64,000 bases of DNA from Miscanthus floridulus (GCF_019320115.1 NC_089598.1:30771983-30835982); one strand, 5' to 3'. Positions 11,698 to 23,243 are shown, counted from the first letter of the stretch. Program-made: numbers and translations. The notes: generated by a model not told the origin, from the letters alone.

Positions 11698-12189
11698 GAC
11701 GACCCCCCGGGCTTCCATAGACAGCACCACTAGTGGGACGATTGGCCGTAGGATGAGATCGACCTGTCTCAGCTAGGTGGTGCCCCGCTTGGTACCTAAG
11801 GAGCCTCACAGGTACTAGCAAAGGTAGTTTATTTAAATACGTAGGCTTCATGAACTAACGATCATAAAGATTATAAGTAATCGTGCATATCATGTACTTG
11901 CAGGGTACTGAGCCGTATGCACCGGCAACGCGGCCACACCGACGTTGGCTACACTCCCAATGTGTTGCCAACAAATCCGAAGAGACAAAGGCTGTCCGAG
12001 GGATCCTTACGCTCCTGGGTCTTAGTTTGTTAGGTCGAATGAATATTGTCGTCCAAAACTTGCAGGCTTAGTTGGGTATGTTATGTCGAACTTATGTCGA
12101 ACCAATAAAAATGTTACGTGGCGGCTTATCAACTTGCGCATGGACTTCATTTATTTGCTTTATATTCGTTTCAATGCGTCGCGACAGCA
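11698..12189. other. 3' flank of the PMD pseudogene
   Basis: This may hold remains of a final exon and 3' untranslated sequence (an open stretch at 11883-12071), but I cannot align it to a known domain. Nothing else is recognised. Confidence 0.35.
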
Positions 12190-12440
12190 CTACCGGCGAG
12201 ATTAACTAGGAACTAGTTCGGGAACCGTTAGTCCCGGCGTATCTCGTAGCCGAAGGCCGGCGTCTTGACCCCGATCCTCCCAAGCTTGGTCATCGCCGCC
12301 ACGAAATCGCCGAAGAAGGCACCCTGGTTAGACACGTAGTAGTCGACCGTGCTGCGTGACCTCATGTCGGACTAGAACACCTGGTCGGAGCCCACCGGCT
12401 ATGGGTCGAGGAAGCTGGGGTCTATGGTCGTGTCGCTGCC
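12190..12440 (-). pseudogene. Class III peroxidase, C-terminal fragment
   Basis: The minus strand translates to the conserved end of a secreted plant peroxidase: a DPSFLDP-type segment, GSDQVF, then RSTVDYYVSNQGAFFGDFVA, AMTKLGRIGVKTP and EIRRD near the end. The catalytic N-terminal half with the haem ligands is absent. In-frame stops stand where the family has other residues (after DQVF and where EIRRDC is expected). It is a gene fragment, perhaps carried here by a transposon or left by a degraded tandem gene. Confidence 0.75.
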
Positions 12441-12983
12441 GATCCTCACCGACAGCAGCCGATCTTCTGTTTGTGTCTAGGTCCTGCCGCGTCATGCGCC
12501 GTGGCGTATCACTGCCGCGCCAAGATCGGTGACGCGACAGACCCTGCCACGTTACCGGTCCGCAGCCCCGGTCGTCACCACGTCATCCTCCTGCCGCGCC
12601 ACCATGCATGGCACGACACAGGCGTTTCGCCGCGTCATGGCAATAGGCGTGATCAAAAGTGTTAGTTTTGAAAAAAAAAATAGTGTTATATTTAAAATTA
12701 GTTTACAAAAAGTGTTAAAAATAAAAAAATTCCCCCGAACAAGTGACTTCACGTTGCTTCTATTAGGGTTCGAATTTATTGACAAAATAAAATCATAAAA
12801 GGAGCTAAAGTGTAATTCGAATGTGCATTCTTAGTTTTTTTCAACGTTTTTTTGTCAATAGTGAGTATGAGTACTGACTATTTAAGATTTTGTTTTGGTA
12901 CAGACGAAGATGATGACCAGGTGCGTGACACCTACATGGGCGGTACAAATGACCTTTAGTGAGTTCGGCTAGTTCCATCATTT
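12441..12983. other. Unassigned intergenic sequence
   Basis: A GC-rich part (12470-12640) has loosely repeated CCGCGTCAT/CCGCGCCA words. It is followed by AT-rich sequence with short AGTGTTA repeats. No gene or bounded element is recognised. Confidence 0.4.
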
Positions 12984-13125
12984 GGCTCCGTTTGTTTCGC
13001 CTGAAAAAATAAGTCGAAATACTATTCTGGCTGATTTGTTACGAGAGAAAAATACTGTTTCGACTGAAAAAAATAAGTTAAAAAAGATAAATTATAAGAG
13101 AAACGAATATGACCAGAATAATCCG
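12984..13125. mobile_element. MITE remnant
   Basis: It starts GGCTCCGTTTGTTTCG and contains CTGAAAAAATAAGT, GGCTGATTTGTTACGAGAG and TACTGTTTCGACTGAAA, a pattern common to a grass MITE family with GGCCCCGTTTG ends. The far end is not recognisable, so it is probably truncated. Confidence 0.5.
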
Positions 13126-13773
13126 TCGCACTTCTCTCCACTGCCACCCTTTTTCAAAGGTGCTTCCACCGAAATTCGTTTCCTCTGACCGAAGGAAACG
13201 AGTAGACACGATAGACCTAGTAGTGCTCAGTGGCATAGCTCAGTGTGACAGTGTCGACCCGTATATGTGAGAATTTGTGGCCAGCATTTGGCCTCTCTCC
13301 TTTTGTCTCGTCAGTTATATGAATGCAGTACCAAAAGTTTAGCGTGCCAAAAACCAAGTACTTTAGTGCCCTAGTCTGAGCCATCATCTTCCAAATTAAT
13401 GAAGAAATATCCATGCGCTTCACCACGGTTTTTTTATTTCATATCAAACTCCAGTGATCCATGCCATGAGGCTCTAAAGATACCCTCCTGCTGATGGATA
13501 GTAGTTTCAGGTTCAGTGGCAAGAAAAATAATGGTCCTGAGGAACAAAAAAGTACCAATAAAACCATCTCAAGAAACTATATTCCCTCTTCATTCTTCAG
13601 TCAAAAAGAAAAAGAAAAAAGCGGTGCCAATTATATCTACTCGTCTGAACACCTTTGATCCATACAAAGGCATGTAACCAACGCAATGGCAGATATATGT
13701 CATTTTCTGCAGCATAAGAGGATCCGAAGGGAAATAGATGTCCTCGGCTGATCGCTAGTGACAATCATGAGTA
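13126..13773. other. Unassigned intergenic sequence
   Basis: Low to medium GC, with no coding pattern, inverted repeat or LTR signal that I can recognise. Confidence 0.4.
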
Positions 13774-13981
13774 CTCCCTCCATTTCAAAATATGTGCACT
13801 TCTATAGTTTTGGTGAAAAAATCAATACTAATGAGAAATTATATATATACCCTTATAAAAGTATAATCATTGCACTTTTAAAAATAGAGAAAGCATAGTT
13901 AGGTTGTCTCGTACCTATAGATACTCTTATTTTGGAAAAAATTTGACCAATAGAAGTGCACTTATCGAGGAAAGGACGGAG
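13774..13981. mobile_element. Stowaway (Tc1/mariner-type) MITE
   Basis: The ends CTCCCTCCATTTCAAAATA and the complement of AGGACGGAG form terminal inverted repeats. The element is flanked by TA on both sides (13772-13773 and 13982-13983), the Stowaway target duplication. It is 208 bp, AT-rich and non-coding. Confidence 0.8.
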
Positions 13982-14233
13982 TACTCGAAAATCATTGGGC
14001 CCCACATAATATATACATTTCCCATATCCTTTATCTTTTGCCACTTCAATCCAAGCAGTCTAGTAGGACGATATTGGAATAACCATTTAACTTGGTCCAT
14101 TGAATACAATAGACTTGTGGACTTGTGGTTTTGTATCGTATGGCGTATAGGCTGTAGCCAACGGTAGCGCCAGTCGTATCCTGGTCGGCGGCTTGCTGCA
14201 AGCACGTCTGCGTAGGTCCGAATTAGTAGCCTG

Positions 14234-14398
14234 CAGTGGCGGATGCACGATGCGGGATAAGGGGGCTAAAACAATAGAGATGTTGATTTGCATGAAGATT
14301 TAATGATGAAATCAAGCTTTTGCTACAGTGATTAGGCTTGAAATCAAGAAATTAGGGGGGGCTGGAGCCCCCCAGCCCCCCCTGTGGATCCGCCGCTG
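14234..14398. mobile_element. hAT-type MITE with 8-bp target duplication
   Basis: The terminal inverted repeats CAGTGGCGGATGCAC and (other end, reversed) CAGCGGCGGATCCAC differ at two positions. The flanks carry an exact 8-bp duplication GTAGCCTG at 14226-14233 and 14399-14406, diagnostic of hAT insertion. The 165-bp element has no coding capacity. Confidence 0.9.
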
Positions 14399-14526
14399 GT
14401 AGCCTGCTATATCTATGTATAATAATATATCTTGTTCAACTTTTCTTCTTGTTTTTAAACAACAGAATTGAGTTGTGGCCATTTGGTGCTACTCATGCCG
14501 TCGTTAGTGGCGCCGAAATCGGCTTA

Positions 14527-14790
14527 GGCTTGGTTTAGTTCCCAAAGTTTTTCACCCAAACTATCACATCGAATCTTACGGCACATGCATGGAGTATTAA
14601 ATATAGACGAAAAAACAACTAATTGCACAGTTTGGTTCGAAATCACGAGACGAATGTTTTAAGACTAATTAGTCCATGATTAGCCATAAGTGCTACAGTA
14701 ACTACATACGCTAATGATGGATTAATTAGGCTTAATAAATTCGTCTCGCAGTTTCCAGGCGAGCTATGTAATTCGTACCGGGTGAAAATG
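14527..14790. mobile_element. Tourist-like MITE, one end decayed
   Basis: The start GGCTTGGTTTAG and the internal words ACATGCATGGAGTATTAAAT, CGAGACGAAT and AATTCGTCTCGC are the same family as the MITE at 53765-53996. The right end has drifted, so the boundary is approximate. Confidence 0.65.
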
Positions 14791-14799
14791 GTGAAACTT

Positions 14800-15396
14800 C
14801 TCACATGCCTCTAGGCATCAACAGTATAGCAGGTACCGACATCTGCCATATCTGAACAAGACGACGCAACCTCCCACGTGCATCTAACATCCAACAGTAT
14901 TATGGGCGCCTACCATCATCCCGCACCCGCCGGCGTGGGCAACAAGGCTTAAAAGCATACATACTCTCTCCCTCTCACTTGTAAGGCTATCCCCTTCATC
15001 TATAAAAAGGGATGCGCTCTCCCTCAACATTAAGTCATTCCAGATTCATTAGATCGATCAATTTCACTATCACACAAAAGCAGAACCACCAGGTTCAAAC
15101 CACGAGCACACGCTCGAACACTTACCTCATAGCGGAGCTCCCGTCGCTCTCGGCCCTTCCGACTGGAGTCCGACCGGACCTTTTGTACCCCCATCTTTCT
15201 CCTTCTCGTTTGTAACCCCGCTACAAACTTCGAGCACCTGAGCTCAGGAATAAAGTCACATACCGACTCAAACTGGACGTAGGGCACGTTGCCTGAACCA
15301 GTATAAACCCTGTGTCATTGAGTGCTAGGCCACCTCCGATCACAACGTACGGCAAAATTACAAATATTTACTTGTTGGTCACTTTCTGCACCGACA
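14800..15396 (+). repeat. LTR-retrotransposon LTR remnant (promoter/R/U5 part)
   Basis: It contains a TATA box (CTATAAAAAGGG at about 15000), a leader-like stretch, a GAATAAA-type signal near 15248 and an ending TTCTGCACCGACA, as in many grass Gypsy LTRs. No internal region follows, so it is a solo or truncated LTR; the left limit is uncertain. Confidence 0.5.
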
Positions 15397-15492
15397 CTAA
15401 GTGTATAGTAAAAACTATATACATCTAGAAATCTCAACACAAAACTTTAAGAAGAAAGTCAAAACGTCTTATAATTTAAAAAGGAGGGTGTA
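15397..15492. mobile_element. Stowaway MITE fragment
   Basis: AGTCAAAACGTCTTATAATTT followed by GGAGGGTG is the right half of a Stowaway element; the left half is missing or covered by the LTR remnant. Confidence 0.45.
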
Positions 15493-15708
15493 CTTCCATC
15501 GAAAACTAAATACAACTTTAAGTTTAGATTATGTCAAATTTCCTTACATTTGACTAAGTTTATAAAATATATTAATAATATTTATGACCCTAAGTAAATT
15601 ATACTAAAAAAATATTCTATTAATCTAATGATATTTATTTAGTATTGTAATATTATTTGTAGATTTGATCAAACCTAAATCTATTTGACTCGTTGTTTAT
15701 GGAGGGAG
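15493..15708. mobile_element. Stowaway MITE
   Basis: It starts CTTCCATCGAAAACTAAA and ends TTTATGGAGGGAG, with TA on each side (15491-15492 and 15709-15710). It is AT-rich, 216 bp, with inverted-repeat ends of the Stowaway type. Confidence 0.6.
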
Positions 15709-16638
15709 TATAGATGTATAGGGCTTTAGTGGCGACAATGCTGGTCCTGGCCGTCGAAATGGGCATCATGTCACTTGATGAGGCGGCCCCACCTCGTCAA
15801 CTGTGACATTCTCTCGATCGGCCTCTATGAATTTGATCCCGACAGCTTGATTACTTCTTAACCCATTATCCTCTCTCTCCCTTTGTTTATTTGTTTATTA
15901 TAATCATCCGGCCTGTGGGACCAGCACAGTAGTAGTTGCCGTTCTACGGCCCCAACCCCCGCGGGTGCTTATTTGACCGGACCAGTCCCGTCCATCCGGC
16001 CCCGTGGCATCGATTCGCCGGTCAAACGCGACGTGACGCGACGGCCCCATACGAGCCATGCGAGCACACGCGAAATGTTCTCTTTTTCTTTTTCTTTTTT
16101 TTTCCGACGGGCCGGACCGCAAATTCTCTCCCTGCCCGCGTACGTGCGACCCCTGCGCGCCGCCGATCGTGCCGAGCATCTTCCCAAGAGAATTTTAAAA
16201 AGAAACTAGTAAACTCTCCGATAAAGAGCATCGCCTAGGCACCTTTCGCCTTGTCGCATCCTAGATGTGCTTCAGTGCTTGTGCCTAGCGCGGTCCTCGG
16301 CCACATGTGAGTACGGTGACGTCCGCCGAGCTCGCGATTCCCACTCGATCTGAGGAACTCGGCGGCACCGTCGTGAACGCGTGATCTGCCTCGTGTCGGG
16401 CAGAGACACGGGGTGGGGTGGGGTGGGGTTGGTGGCCAGCGGCAACGGAACCATGCTCGCGGCGTCCATCCGACGAGCTCGGTCGGTCGGTTTCGTTCAA
16501 CTCCCCCGGACCCGGGGCCGGCCGGGGTGTTCGTCGGCCGTTGCATCGGCTGCTTCTGGCTTGCCGACCAGACGCCTGGACGGGGAGCCGCCCACGACGA
16601 CACGTACCACGTGGTGCTCATTTTCGGTGGCTTGGTTA
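15709..16638. other. Unassigned, GC-rich in the middle
   Basis: A pyrimidine tract at 16079-16105 and GC-rich sequence to 16630 give ORFs in several frames of both strands, none with a recognisable domain. It could include promoter or old exon sequence; nothing firm can be said. Confidence 0.35.
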
Positions 16639-17479
16639 GGGCATGTACAACGGACAGACAGCTGTTGTCTGTAAGTTTTTGGGATTTATAACATAGACAG
16701 CTAAACAGACAGTTTATACAACTCACAGACAGCTGCTGTCTATTTGGCTTTCTACAAATCGTTTAAATGCTTGCATGTAGCCGTGATCAATCATGAATAT
16801 TATTTCTATGTACCTGTGTGTACCATTGTGTTGCTAATTGATATAAAACAAATCCTTCAAAGTAAATCATATATATTATATATATAATGTAATATAATAT
16901 ATTTCATAAACAGCATGTTGTCTGCAAGTTCTTAAAATACGCACACAAACAATTAAACAGACAGCTTGTACAATGAATACGATCATTGTATACCAGTGTA
17001 TTGTTAACCGATGCAAAACAGGTCAAGCACAACAAATACGATTGCAATATTTTTAGAATAGTAATTTTGGCAACATGAATATATTAGCATTTTTATATAC
17101 AAAGTAATATAATAGTTTTTAAAAAACAGATAAAATATGATATGATTACATCAGGTTATAGTTCTGTTTGAAAGGAACTTAACAAAATTTGAATCATAAT
17201 GTTTGGATTCAATTTTGATTTTAAATGGATTTTATAAGCTTGAGAAAGAATTGTGCATTGTTGGAAAAAGACAAGAAGCTAGAGAGACCAGAGAGAATAC
17301 AGGCCTACGGGAACTGCATGCCCACACCGGATGAATTCGTACGCAATTGGTTTCTCGGAGCACGGGCCGATGCCGTCGTCTCATGAGACGACAGCCCCAC
17401 CCCGTCTACTGCAAGCGAGGGAGGATTTTGCAAAATTAGCACATGAGACGACGGCCAGCACGGACCGTTGTACGTGCCC
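16639..17479. mobile_element. PIF/Harbinger-like non-autonomous element
   Basis: The inverted ends GGGCATGTACAACGG and (reversed) GGGCACGTACAACGG match at 14 of 15 positions and are flanked by TTA on both sides (16636-16638, 17480-17482), the PIF/Harbinger target. It is 841 bp with no transposase. Repeats of ACAGACAGCT lie near the left end. Confidence 0.75.
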
Positions 17480-17559
17480 TTAACGGAGGACGGAGCTGGT
17501 TCTCGTTGAGTCGCAGTCGCGGGTGAGTTGACCCGCCCGGCACGGCAAATTTGGGTCAT

Positions 17560-17568
17560 CTATATAAG
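17560..17568 (+). promoter_or_regulatory. Candidate TATA box beside the CACTA insertion
   Basis: CTATATAAG followed by GC-rich leader-like sequence resembles a plant core promoter. CACTA-1 sits only about 70 bp downstream, so any transcript would run into the element. No exon is recognised after the element, so this remains a candidate. Confidence 0.35.
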
Positions 17569-17744
17569 GAGCCGGGCGCGAGACAACTCAGCGTAGCCTG
17601 TTCCCCACGGCTAAGCAGGTTTATGTTTCTGAAGACTCTCACCGGTAGACAACCTAGCTGTACTCCTGGTTCTCAACCGCATTCAGTCCCGGTTTTAGAA
17701 TCGCGAGCACGAATCCGAAACTAAAGGGCTCCTCCTTTAGTCCT

Positions 17745-17858
17745 AGTTTCGCGCCGTCCTGGTTGGTAATACCAACCGGGGCTAAAGAGGCCTCCCGGTC
17801 TGGCCACGTGGGTCGGCCCTTTAGTCCCGGTTGGTATTATCAACCGGGACTAAAGATT
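17745..17858. repeat. CACTA-1 subterminal repeats, 3' side
   Basis: Inverted copies of the CTTTAGTCCCGGTTGGTATT type face each other in near-perfect hairpins (TTGGTAATACCAACCGGGGC and TTGGTATTATCAACCGGGAC). These are the usual binding sites for the accessory CACTA protein. Confidence 0.85.
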
Positions 17859-18009
17859 TTCTTTTTTTTTTCTTTCTATTTTTTAATTGATGATTCGTTT
17901 TGGTTTTCGAATACGTATTCTACGCTGCTAATAATATACGTATTCTACACGTTTATAATATTCGAACATTTTGTACAAACTAAAGTATGAAACTAACGTA
18001 TATATTACA

Positions 18010-18014
<5 letters not shown>

Positions 18015-18060
<46 letters not shown>

Positions 18061-18195
18061 CAAATAAAACTTGCATTGTATATTCTATCATATCCTTGGG
18101 ATATCAAATTCACTCCATCTGGTTTGGCTTCCATGTTTCGTTCACGTCATTATAGAACTCGCCGGCGGGGTTTAGGACCTGGTCATTAAGAAATC

Positions 18196-18258
<63 letters not shown>

Positions 18259-18262
18259 TGGT
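18015..18262. repeat. TA and TG microsatellites inside CACTA-1
   Basis: A (TA)n run at about 18015-18059, a second at 18199-18240 and a (TG)n run to about 18260 lie in and beside introns of the element's gene; a further short (TA)n is at 18486-18509. ORFs read as poly-Ile/Tyr here are not genes. Confidence 0.9.
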
Positions 18263-21200
18263 CACGTGATTACTTATATATATGAGCAATAAAAGAAATT
18301 GTGAATATATGAATATATTTATATAACGTACTTTGAGGTTCTCTTCAGGAGTTCTTTTTGAGTACGCCATGATAAACTCGCAAACATAGTATCCGCAGTA
18401 GTTGTTCCCCTGTTCTTGCCTCAGAACCCACTTTTACGAGAAAAAAGATCCGGTGAATTGAAAGCATGCATGGTGTTAATTGAATTATATATATATATAT
18501 ATATATATAAATGCAGCTAGTACTTACTTTGTGTGCGATTACATCCAGTGGCGCTTTGTAATGTTTCATGTGGTGTTCCTCAATGAAACTTTTCCAAACA
18601 CTGCGCCCAATAAAATAAAAAATTAATTTGACCTTTAATAATTGTTACAGTTAAGAGATCAGGGTATATATAGTTGCTAGAGAGACCAAATTACCCTTGG
18701 ATAATATCTATCATGTCTTGATACTCCGTTTGCTCTTTTTTTAACGAGTCTAAGATGCTCAGCCGACTATTGGCCATATCGATGACCATCAATATCCAGT
18801 GATTGCTGCATATGTTTTTATACACAAATATGATCGACATTAACTAGAGTCAACATATATATATATGGGAGATAGCTTAGCTAGTAAGCAAATAATTGAA
18901 CAAATGTCCATATGATCGACATTAATTATTTAATACTCACTTGAAGTTATAGGGGAAAAGTATGTCCTTGTTTTGTTGGTTCACTAAGAACCTCATGAGA
19001 TTTTTTTGGAGTTCAACTTTCCATTGAGGCGGGGGATCAGGGTGTTTGAATACGACATTTGGATCAACAAAACCAACATCATTATCCTTTCTCTTTCTGA
19101 GTTCTGTCATCTCATATCTGCATATATAAAAATATAGTGTGAGGATATATAATTTTTATATATACATGTAGCTTTATATATATACACTTTAATAGTAGAA
19201 AATAATCACACTTACAAACAATAGAAGCTAATAAGACTTTTGTCGAGAGAGTCCAGGTGGCATAGTTGGTGTAATTCTAAAAAGTCGACATATATAACGT
19301 CATCGCCACGGAAGTAATGTTGTTTTCTAACTCTGACAGAAACAAAGTTCTCTCCCCATTCACACGTCGCCATGTACCACTTGTTTAGCAGGTACATTTG
19401 CGTACCCAGTTCACCTAAGGCCTCAGGGTTGTATAGACTCTTTTCATGTTCAAATTTCTTCCAATGATCCACTTTCGGAGCAGATGGTCCTTCAGTGAGC
19501 ACTTGGGTAAGGTCCAAACCAGTATCCTCGTAAAACCGAACCAGGTCCTCAAAATCGACGTCCAGTAAGTCTAAGTTTGAACCATATTCATTACGAATGA
19601 CAAGATGGGGGACTGATTGTTGCGATTGTTGTCTGAGTTGTGCAACACCTTTCCCTGCTCTGGTCTTTTTCTGTGCCGCCTCAAATGACTTGGTGAGAGA
19701 GCGGTCGTAGTCCAATTTTGGCCGGGTCTTTTGAGATTCCCGCTTTTTCTAGTCCACCTTTCTTAGAAGATCTAGAGCTAGGTAGAAGTACGGTTTCTCC
19801 GGGTTCTCCCTCGCTTCTCGTTGCTTTCTTACTTTTCAAAGAAACTTTTCACATCTTTTTGTACTGCATCCTTTAATTCCTTTTCACTTTTCTCGTAAGA
19901 CAGTTTTTGGGAAATAACTGGATTAGAGAAGGCTTTCTTCTTTACCGGCTGGTGGGCCAACGACTTCATTTGTAGGGCGGGCCTATTAGGAGCTAGCTGC
20001 TTCTTGATCATCAAGGGAGGCGGGGCAGCCGTTGGAGACCTCCTTGGAGGCGTTGGAGACCTCCTTGGAGGTGGCGGCGGTAGAGACCTCCTTGGAGGCG
20101 TTAGAGACCTCCTTGGAGGTGGCAGCGGTGGCGGCGTTGCATAATCATTGCCCGGAGCACTATGATGATCTGGAGATTGAATAATTGGACTTAGGTTGGC
20201 GGAGGCCCTGCTGTGTGAGTACAAAAAAGAATAATTAGGTATAAGAAATATTGTTATTATTAATCATGCATGTCAATAGAAAATTAGTGAAAAAATTGTT
20301 TCGTTCACTTTTGTCCGCACCTATTGTCTGGCAGTTGAGGAAGCGGCGGTAGACTAGAGACTCCGGAAATAATGATGTAGCGCTTGCGCCATAGTATGAA
20401 TGTCTTCTCTGCTTCTCCTAGAGTCTTCTCCCCATCACCTCCTGGAATGTCAAGAGCTAGATCACTAAAACCTTTGTTAACTCTATCCACTGAGACGCTA
20501 ACATATCCAGGTAGTATTATTGCCCCATGGATTCTTGGTGTCTTGGTAGGATCTGGAGGAGAAAAAACACCAAAAGCCACCATGATTGTGGCATTCTCTT
20601 TTGGAATATGTAGCTCACATGATGTAAATGGTGCAGTGATGTCATCCACGGGGAAACGTAGCATTGTGTCAACTTGATTTGGTAACTCTGTGGAAGCGCA
20701 GCTGCTTTTCAACTGATCAGGGAGGCTAATATTAATGTTGATTCCTGGATCTGATGCCTGCCTTTGGGCACTTATTGCTATTTGCACTTGCTTTATGATT
20801 TCATCCTGCATTCTAGCTTGCATGTCTTTTTCGCGCTCCTGTGCTTGAAGCAACGCCTCCCGTGACTCATGAACATATTCCTCCAACCTGCTGATCCGCG
20901 CTGCATCCTCATCCTTCCTTCTCTATCGGCTTCTATAGATATCTCTGTCGTTAGGGAAACCATGCTCCCAAGAAATGTTTCGTCCTAAACCTCTCGTTCA
21001 GCCACTGTGTTCAGCAGTCCCGATGGCATACGTCAGTTCATCCTTCTCTCTATTGAGCCTGAACGCACCAATAGCTTTAGCTTGTACAGCATAAGAAAAT
21101 CTTTGTGTTGCTCTTTTGAGTTTTGGGCCATGAACCAGCTTCCCGGTCTCTAGGTCCAGTCTTCCCCCATGAGCGAAAAATTAATTCTTCATGCGTTTGG

Positions 21201-22122
21201 GCCAATTGAGTGATTCTGGTGTGATACCCTTGGCAAGAATGTATGCTTCTATTTTTCCCACTTGGGAATGGCAGTCGCGTAGCCACCTGATCCCATGCCA
21301 TGGTGGTATACCTTATGTTGGGCATTCTCTTGGTTCCTTCTCACCCGTTCCTCACCCTCTTCTGATGTCTTGTACTATACAAAATCATTCCAGTAGGGCC
21401 TCAACTTCGCGAGTGGGCCACTAGTATTGAAATTGGGCGTTAGGTTCTTCTTGATGTATTTTGTGTATAGGGATTTCTTCCAAGTCTGAAATTGTGTGGC
21501 CATCTTCTTCATAGCCCACTTTCGAACTAGTTCCTTCAATTCATCATCGTTGATAGCATTATAATCATCCGCTTGCAACGTGAAATATTGAAGGATATCA
21601 TCCCAAATTAAATTCTTATCAAGATCAGAGACAAAACTAACATGAGGCTCGTTGATCTTTTGCTTCCATTCACGGGCATTGATCGAAAGTCTGTCCCTTA
21701 CAAGGCACCCACAGTGTTGCACGAATTTCCTTGCATGTGGACCAAGTGGTTCGCCTGTCTCGATATTGAATTCCGATATTATGTAGCACCCCTCCAATGG
21801 CTTTTTTGGGCCTCGAATATTTTTGCTTTTCGCCGTTGTGGTCGTCGATCCAGAGGGCTACGTATAAAAAAGAATAAATAAATATCATGTGTACACATAA
21901 TAGATGATAGATATTTAAATATATATATATATAATATTCAAATATATATATAAATATATATACCTCGCCAGTATTTTCTTGCACAATATTTTCTTAGTTA
22001 TCTTCAAGAGCTAGGTATTGACTCCCGTCATCTACATCCTACTGGTCACCATCGGCAAATTGAGTGCCGGTGTTGATAATATCCATCATTTCTTCATCCA
22101 TGTTGTCTCTCGGGGCAACCAT
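18110..22122 (-). pseudogene. CACTA-1 gene: Transposase_24-like, DUF8039-like and Ulp1-type protease domains
   Basis: The start ATG at 22120-22122 opens MVAPRDNMDEEMMDII. The next exons (about 21860-20930) read as the plant Ptta/En/Spm Transposase_24 type (WKKSLYTKYIKKN, HGGRLDLETGKL). A coiled segment and a DUF8039-like block follow (CELHIPKENATIMVAFGV, about 20400-20600), then a proline-rich linker (20000-20150). The C-terminal Ulp1/C48 cysteine protease keeps its His (NHWILMV, codon 18799-18801), Asp (SILDSL), Gln and Cys (GNNYCGYYVC, Cys codon 18395-18397). Several introns lie between. Early TAG and TAA stops (in DGDQ*DV and ALEDN*EN) and other stops near 20930-20990 indicate inactivation. 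Such proteins accompany TNP2 in grass CACTA elements; the protease's role there is not settled. Confidence 0.7.
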
Positions 22123-22540
22123 CTAGCTTTTACACCACTAGATATATCTATAAAAAATAAAAACTATATCTATCAAATATCCATCAAATTCTAGCTCAAA
22201 AACATGTTTAAATAAATAACCATCCGTACTAGTTGACCTTGCTTACGTGATCATCTCAGCGAGCATTTCTCCATCGGACGACACCGTACTTGGCCACAGA
22301 AGAGCTCCGATTCTACGAGGAAGGAAACACAGTCTTCCATGACCGTTGCCGCTCTCCCTCATAGAATCAAAGCTCCTCCTTGATGAAACATGAGAGTATA
22401 AAGTTGATAACCTTTAGAATCGAAGAATCGATGGAGAAATTGAAGAAATCTTGTGATTACCGGTGATGAGGAAGAAGAGAGGCCGGCGATGAAACAAGAA
22501 CACTGAGCTCGAAGTGGCTTGGGCTCGGGGAGGAAGAAGG

Positions 22541-22549
22541 GCTATATAG
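22541..22549 (-). promoter_or_regulatory. Candidate TATA box of the CACTA-1 gene
   Basis: Minus-strand CCTATATAG lies between the subterminal repeats and the first ATG at 22122, the expected core-promoter position. Confidence 0.5.
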
Positions 22550-22555
22550 GAAGGG

Positions 22556-22870
22556 ACCTTTAGTCCTGGTTGGAGATAGAAACTGGGACTAAAGGTCCCT
22601 TTCTAGTCCCGGACGGAGCCTCCAGCTAGGAGTAGACTTTTACTCCCGGTTAGAGGGACCAACCGAGAGTAAAAGTTAACCTTTAGTCCCGGTTGGTAGC
22701 TCCAACCGGGACTAAAGGTCCCCTGCAGCAAAAGCCTGCCGCAGTAGCCATTGGGTAGGGACCTTTAGTCCCGGTTGGAGCTACAAACCGGGACTAAAGG
22801 TCTCTCTAGTCCCGGGCGCGAAAAATACCAGGACTAAAGCCAAATTTCGAGCTGGATCAAAGGTCGTTTC
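22556..22870. repeat. CACTA-1 subterminal repeats, 5' side
   Basis: At least four hairpin-forming copies of the TTTAGTCCCGGTTGGxxxCCAACCGGGACTAAA type, plus a diverged TTTTACTCCCGGTTAG pair, precede the terminus. Confidence 0.85.
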
Positions 22871-22883
22871 TCTACTAGTGTCT

Positions 22884-23007
22884 TCGGGGAGGCAACAAGA
22901 GATCTAGAAGGCATATCTAAGACGTGTCGATGCAGATCTAATCGTAGTACGCAGGACATATAGGTCCTGTGGAATCGATCATCTGCTAGTTAGGTTGCTA
23001 GCTAATA
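22884..23007. other. Short spacer after CACTA-1
   Basis: Non-coding sequence that was joined to the sequence left of 17637 before CACTA-1 inserted. Nothing is recognised in it. Confidence 0.4.
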
Positions 23008-23243
23008 CTTCATCCGTCCCAAATTATAAGACGTTTGACTTTTTTTGACCCCAAATTTGACCATTCATCTTATTCAAAAAATTTGTGCAAACATAGTGAA
23101 ATTTAAGTCATTCTTGAATAACTTTTGTTAATAAAACAAGCCATGACAAAAGAAGTGATATTTTGCACAAATTTTTTAATAAGACGAGTGGTCAAACTTA
23201 ATGTCAAAAAAGTCAAACGTCTTATAATTTGGGATGGAGGAAG
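23008..23243. mobile_element. Stowaway MITE, full length
   Basis: The ends CTTCATCCGTCCCAAATTAT and (reversed) CTTCCTCCATCCCAAATTAT continue into a shared AAGACGTTTGAC. TA flanks both ends (23006-23007, 23244-23245). 236 bp, non-coding. Confidence 0.9.

Larger units (their letters stand above)
17640..22880 (-). mobile_element. CACTA-1, complete CACTA (En/Spm) element
   Basis: The minus-strand 5' end CACTAGTAGAGAAACG is at 22880; the other end reads CACCGGTAGACAAC at 17640 (a mutated CACTA). A 3-bp duplication TCT flanks both ends (17637-17639 and 22881-22883). The subterminal zones carry CTTTAGTCCCGGTTGGT inverted repeats. The 5241-bp element encodes one gene (18110-22122) and no TNP2 transposase, so it would rely on an autonomous relative. 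TA microsatellites lie in its 3' part. Confidence 0.9.

Noticed and set aside
17928..18569. ORFs rich in Ile/Tyr/Thr-His
   Set aside because: They are translations of TA/TG microsatellites.
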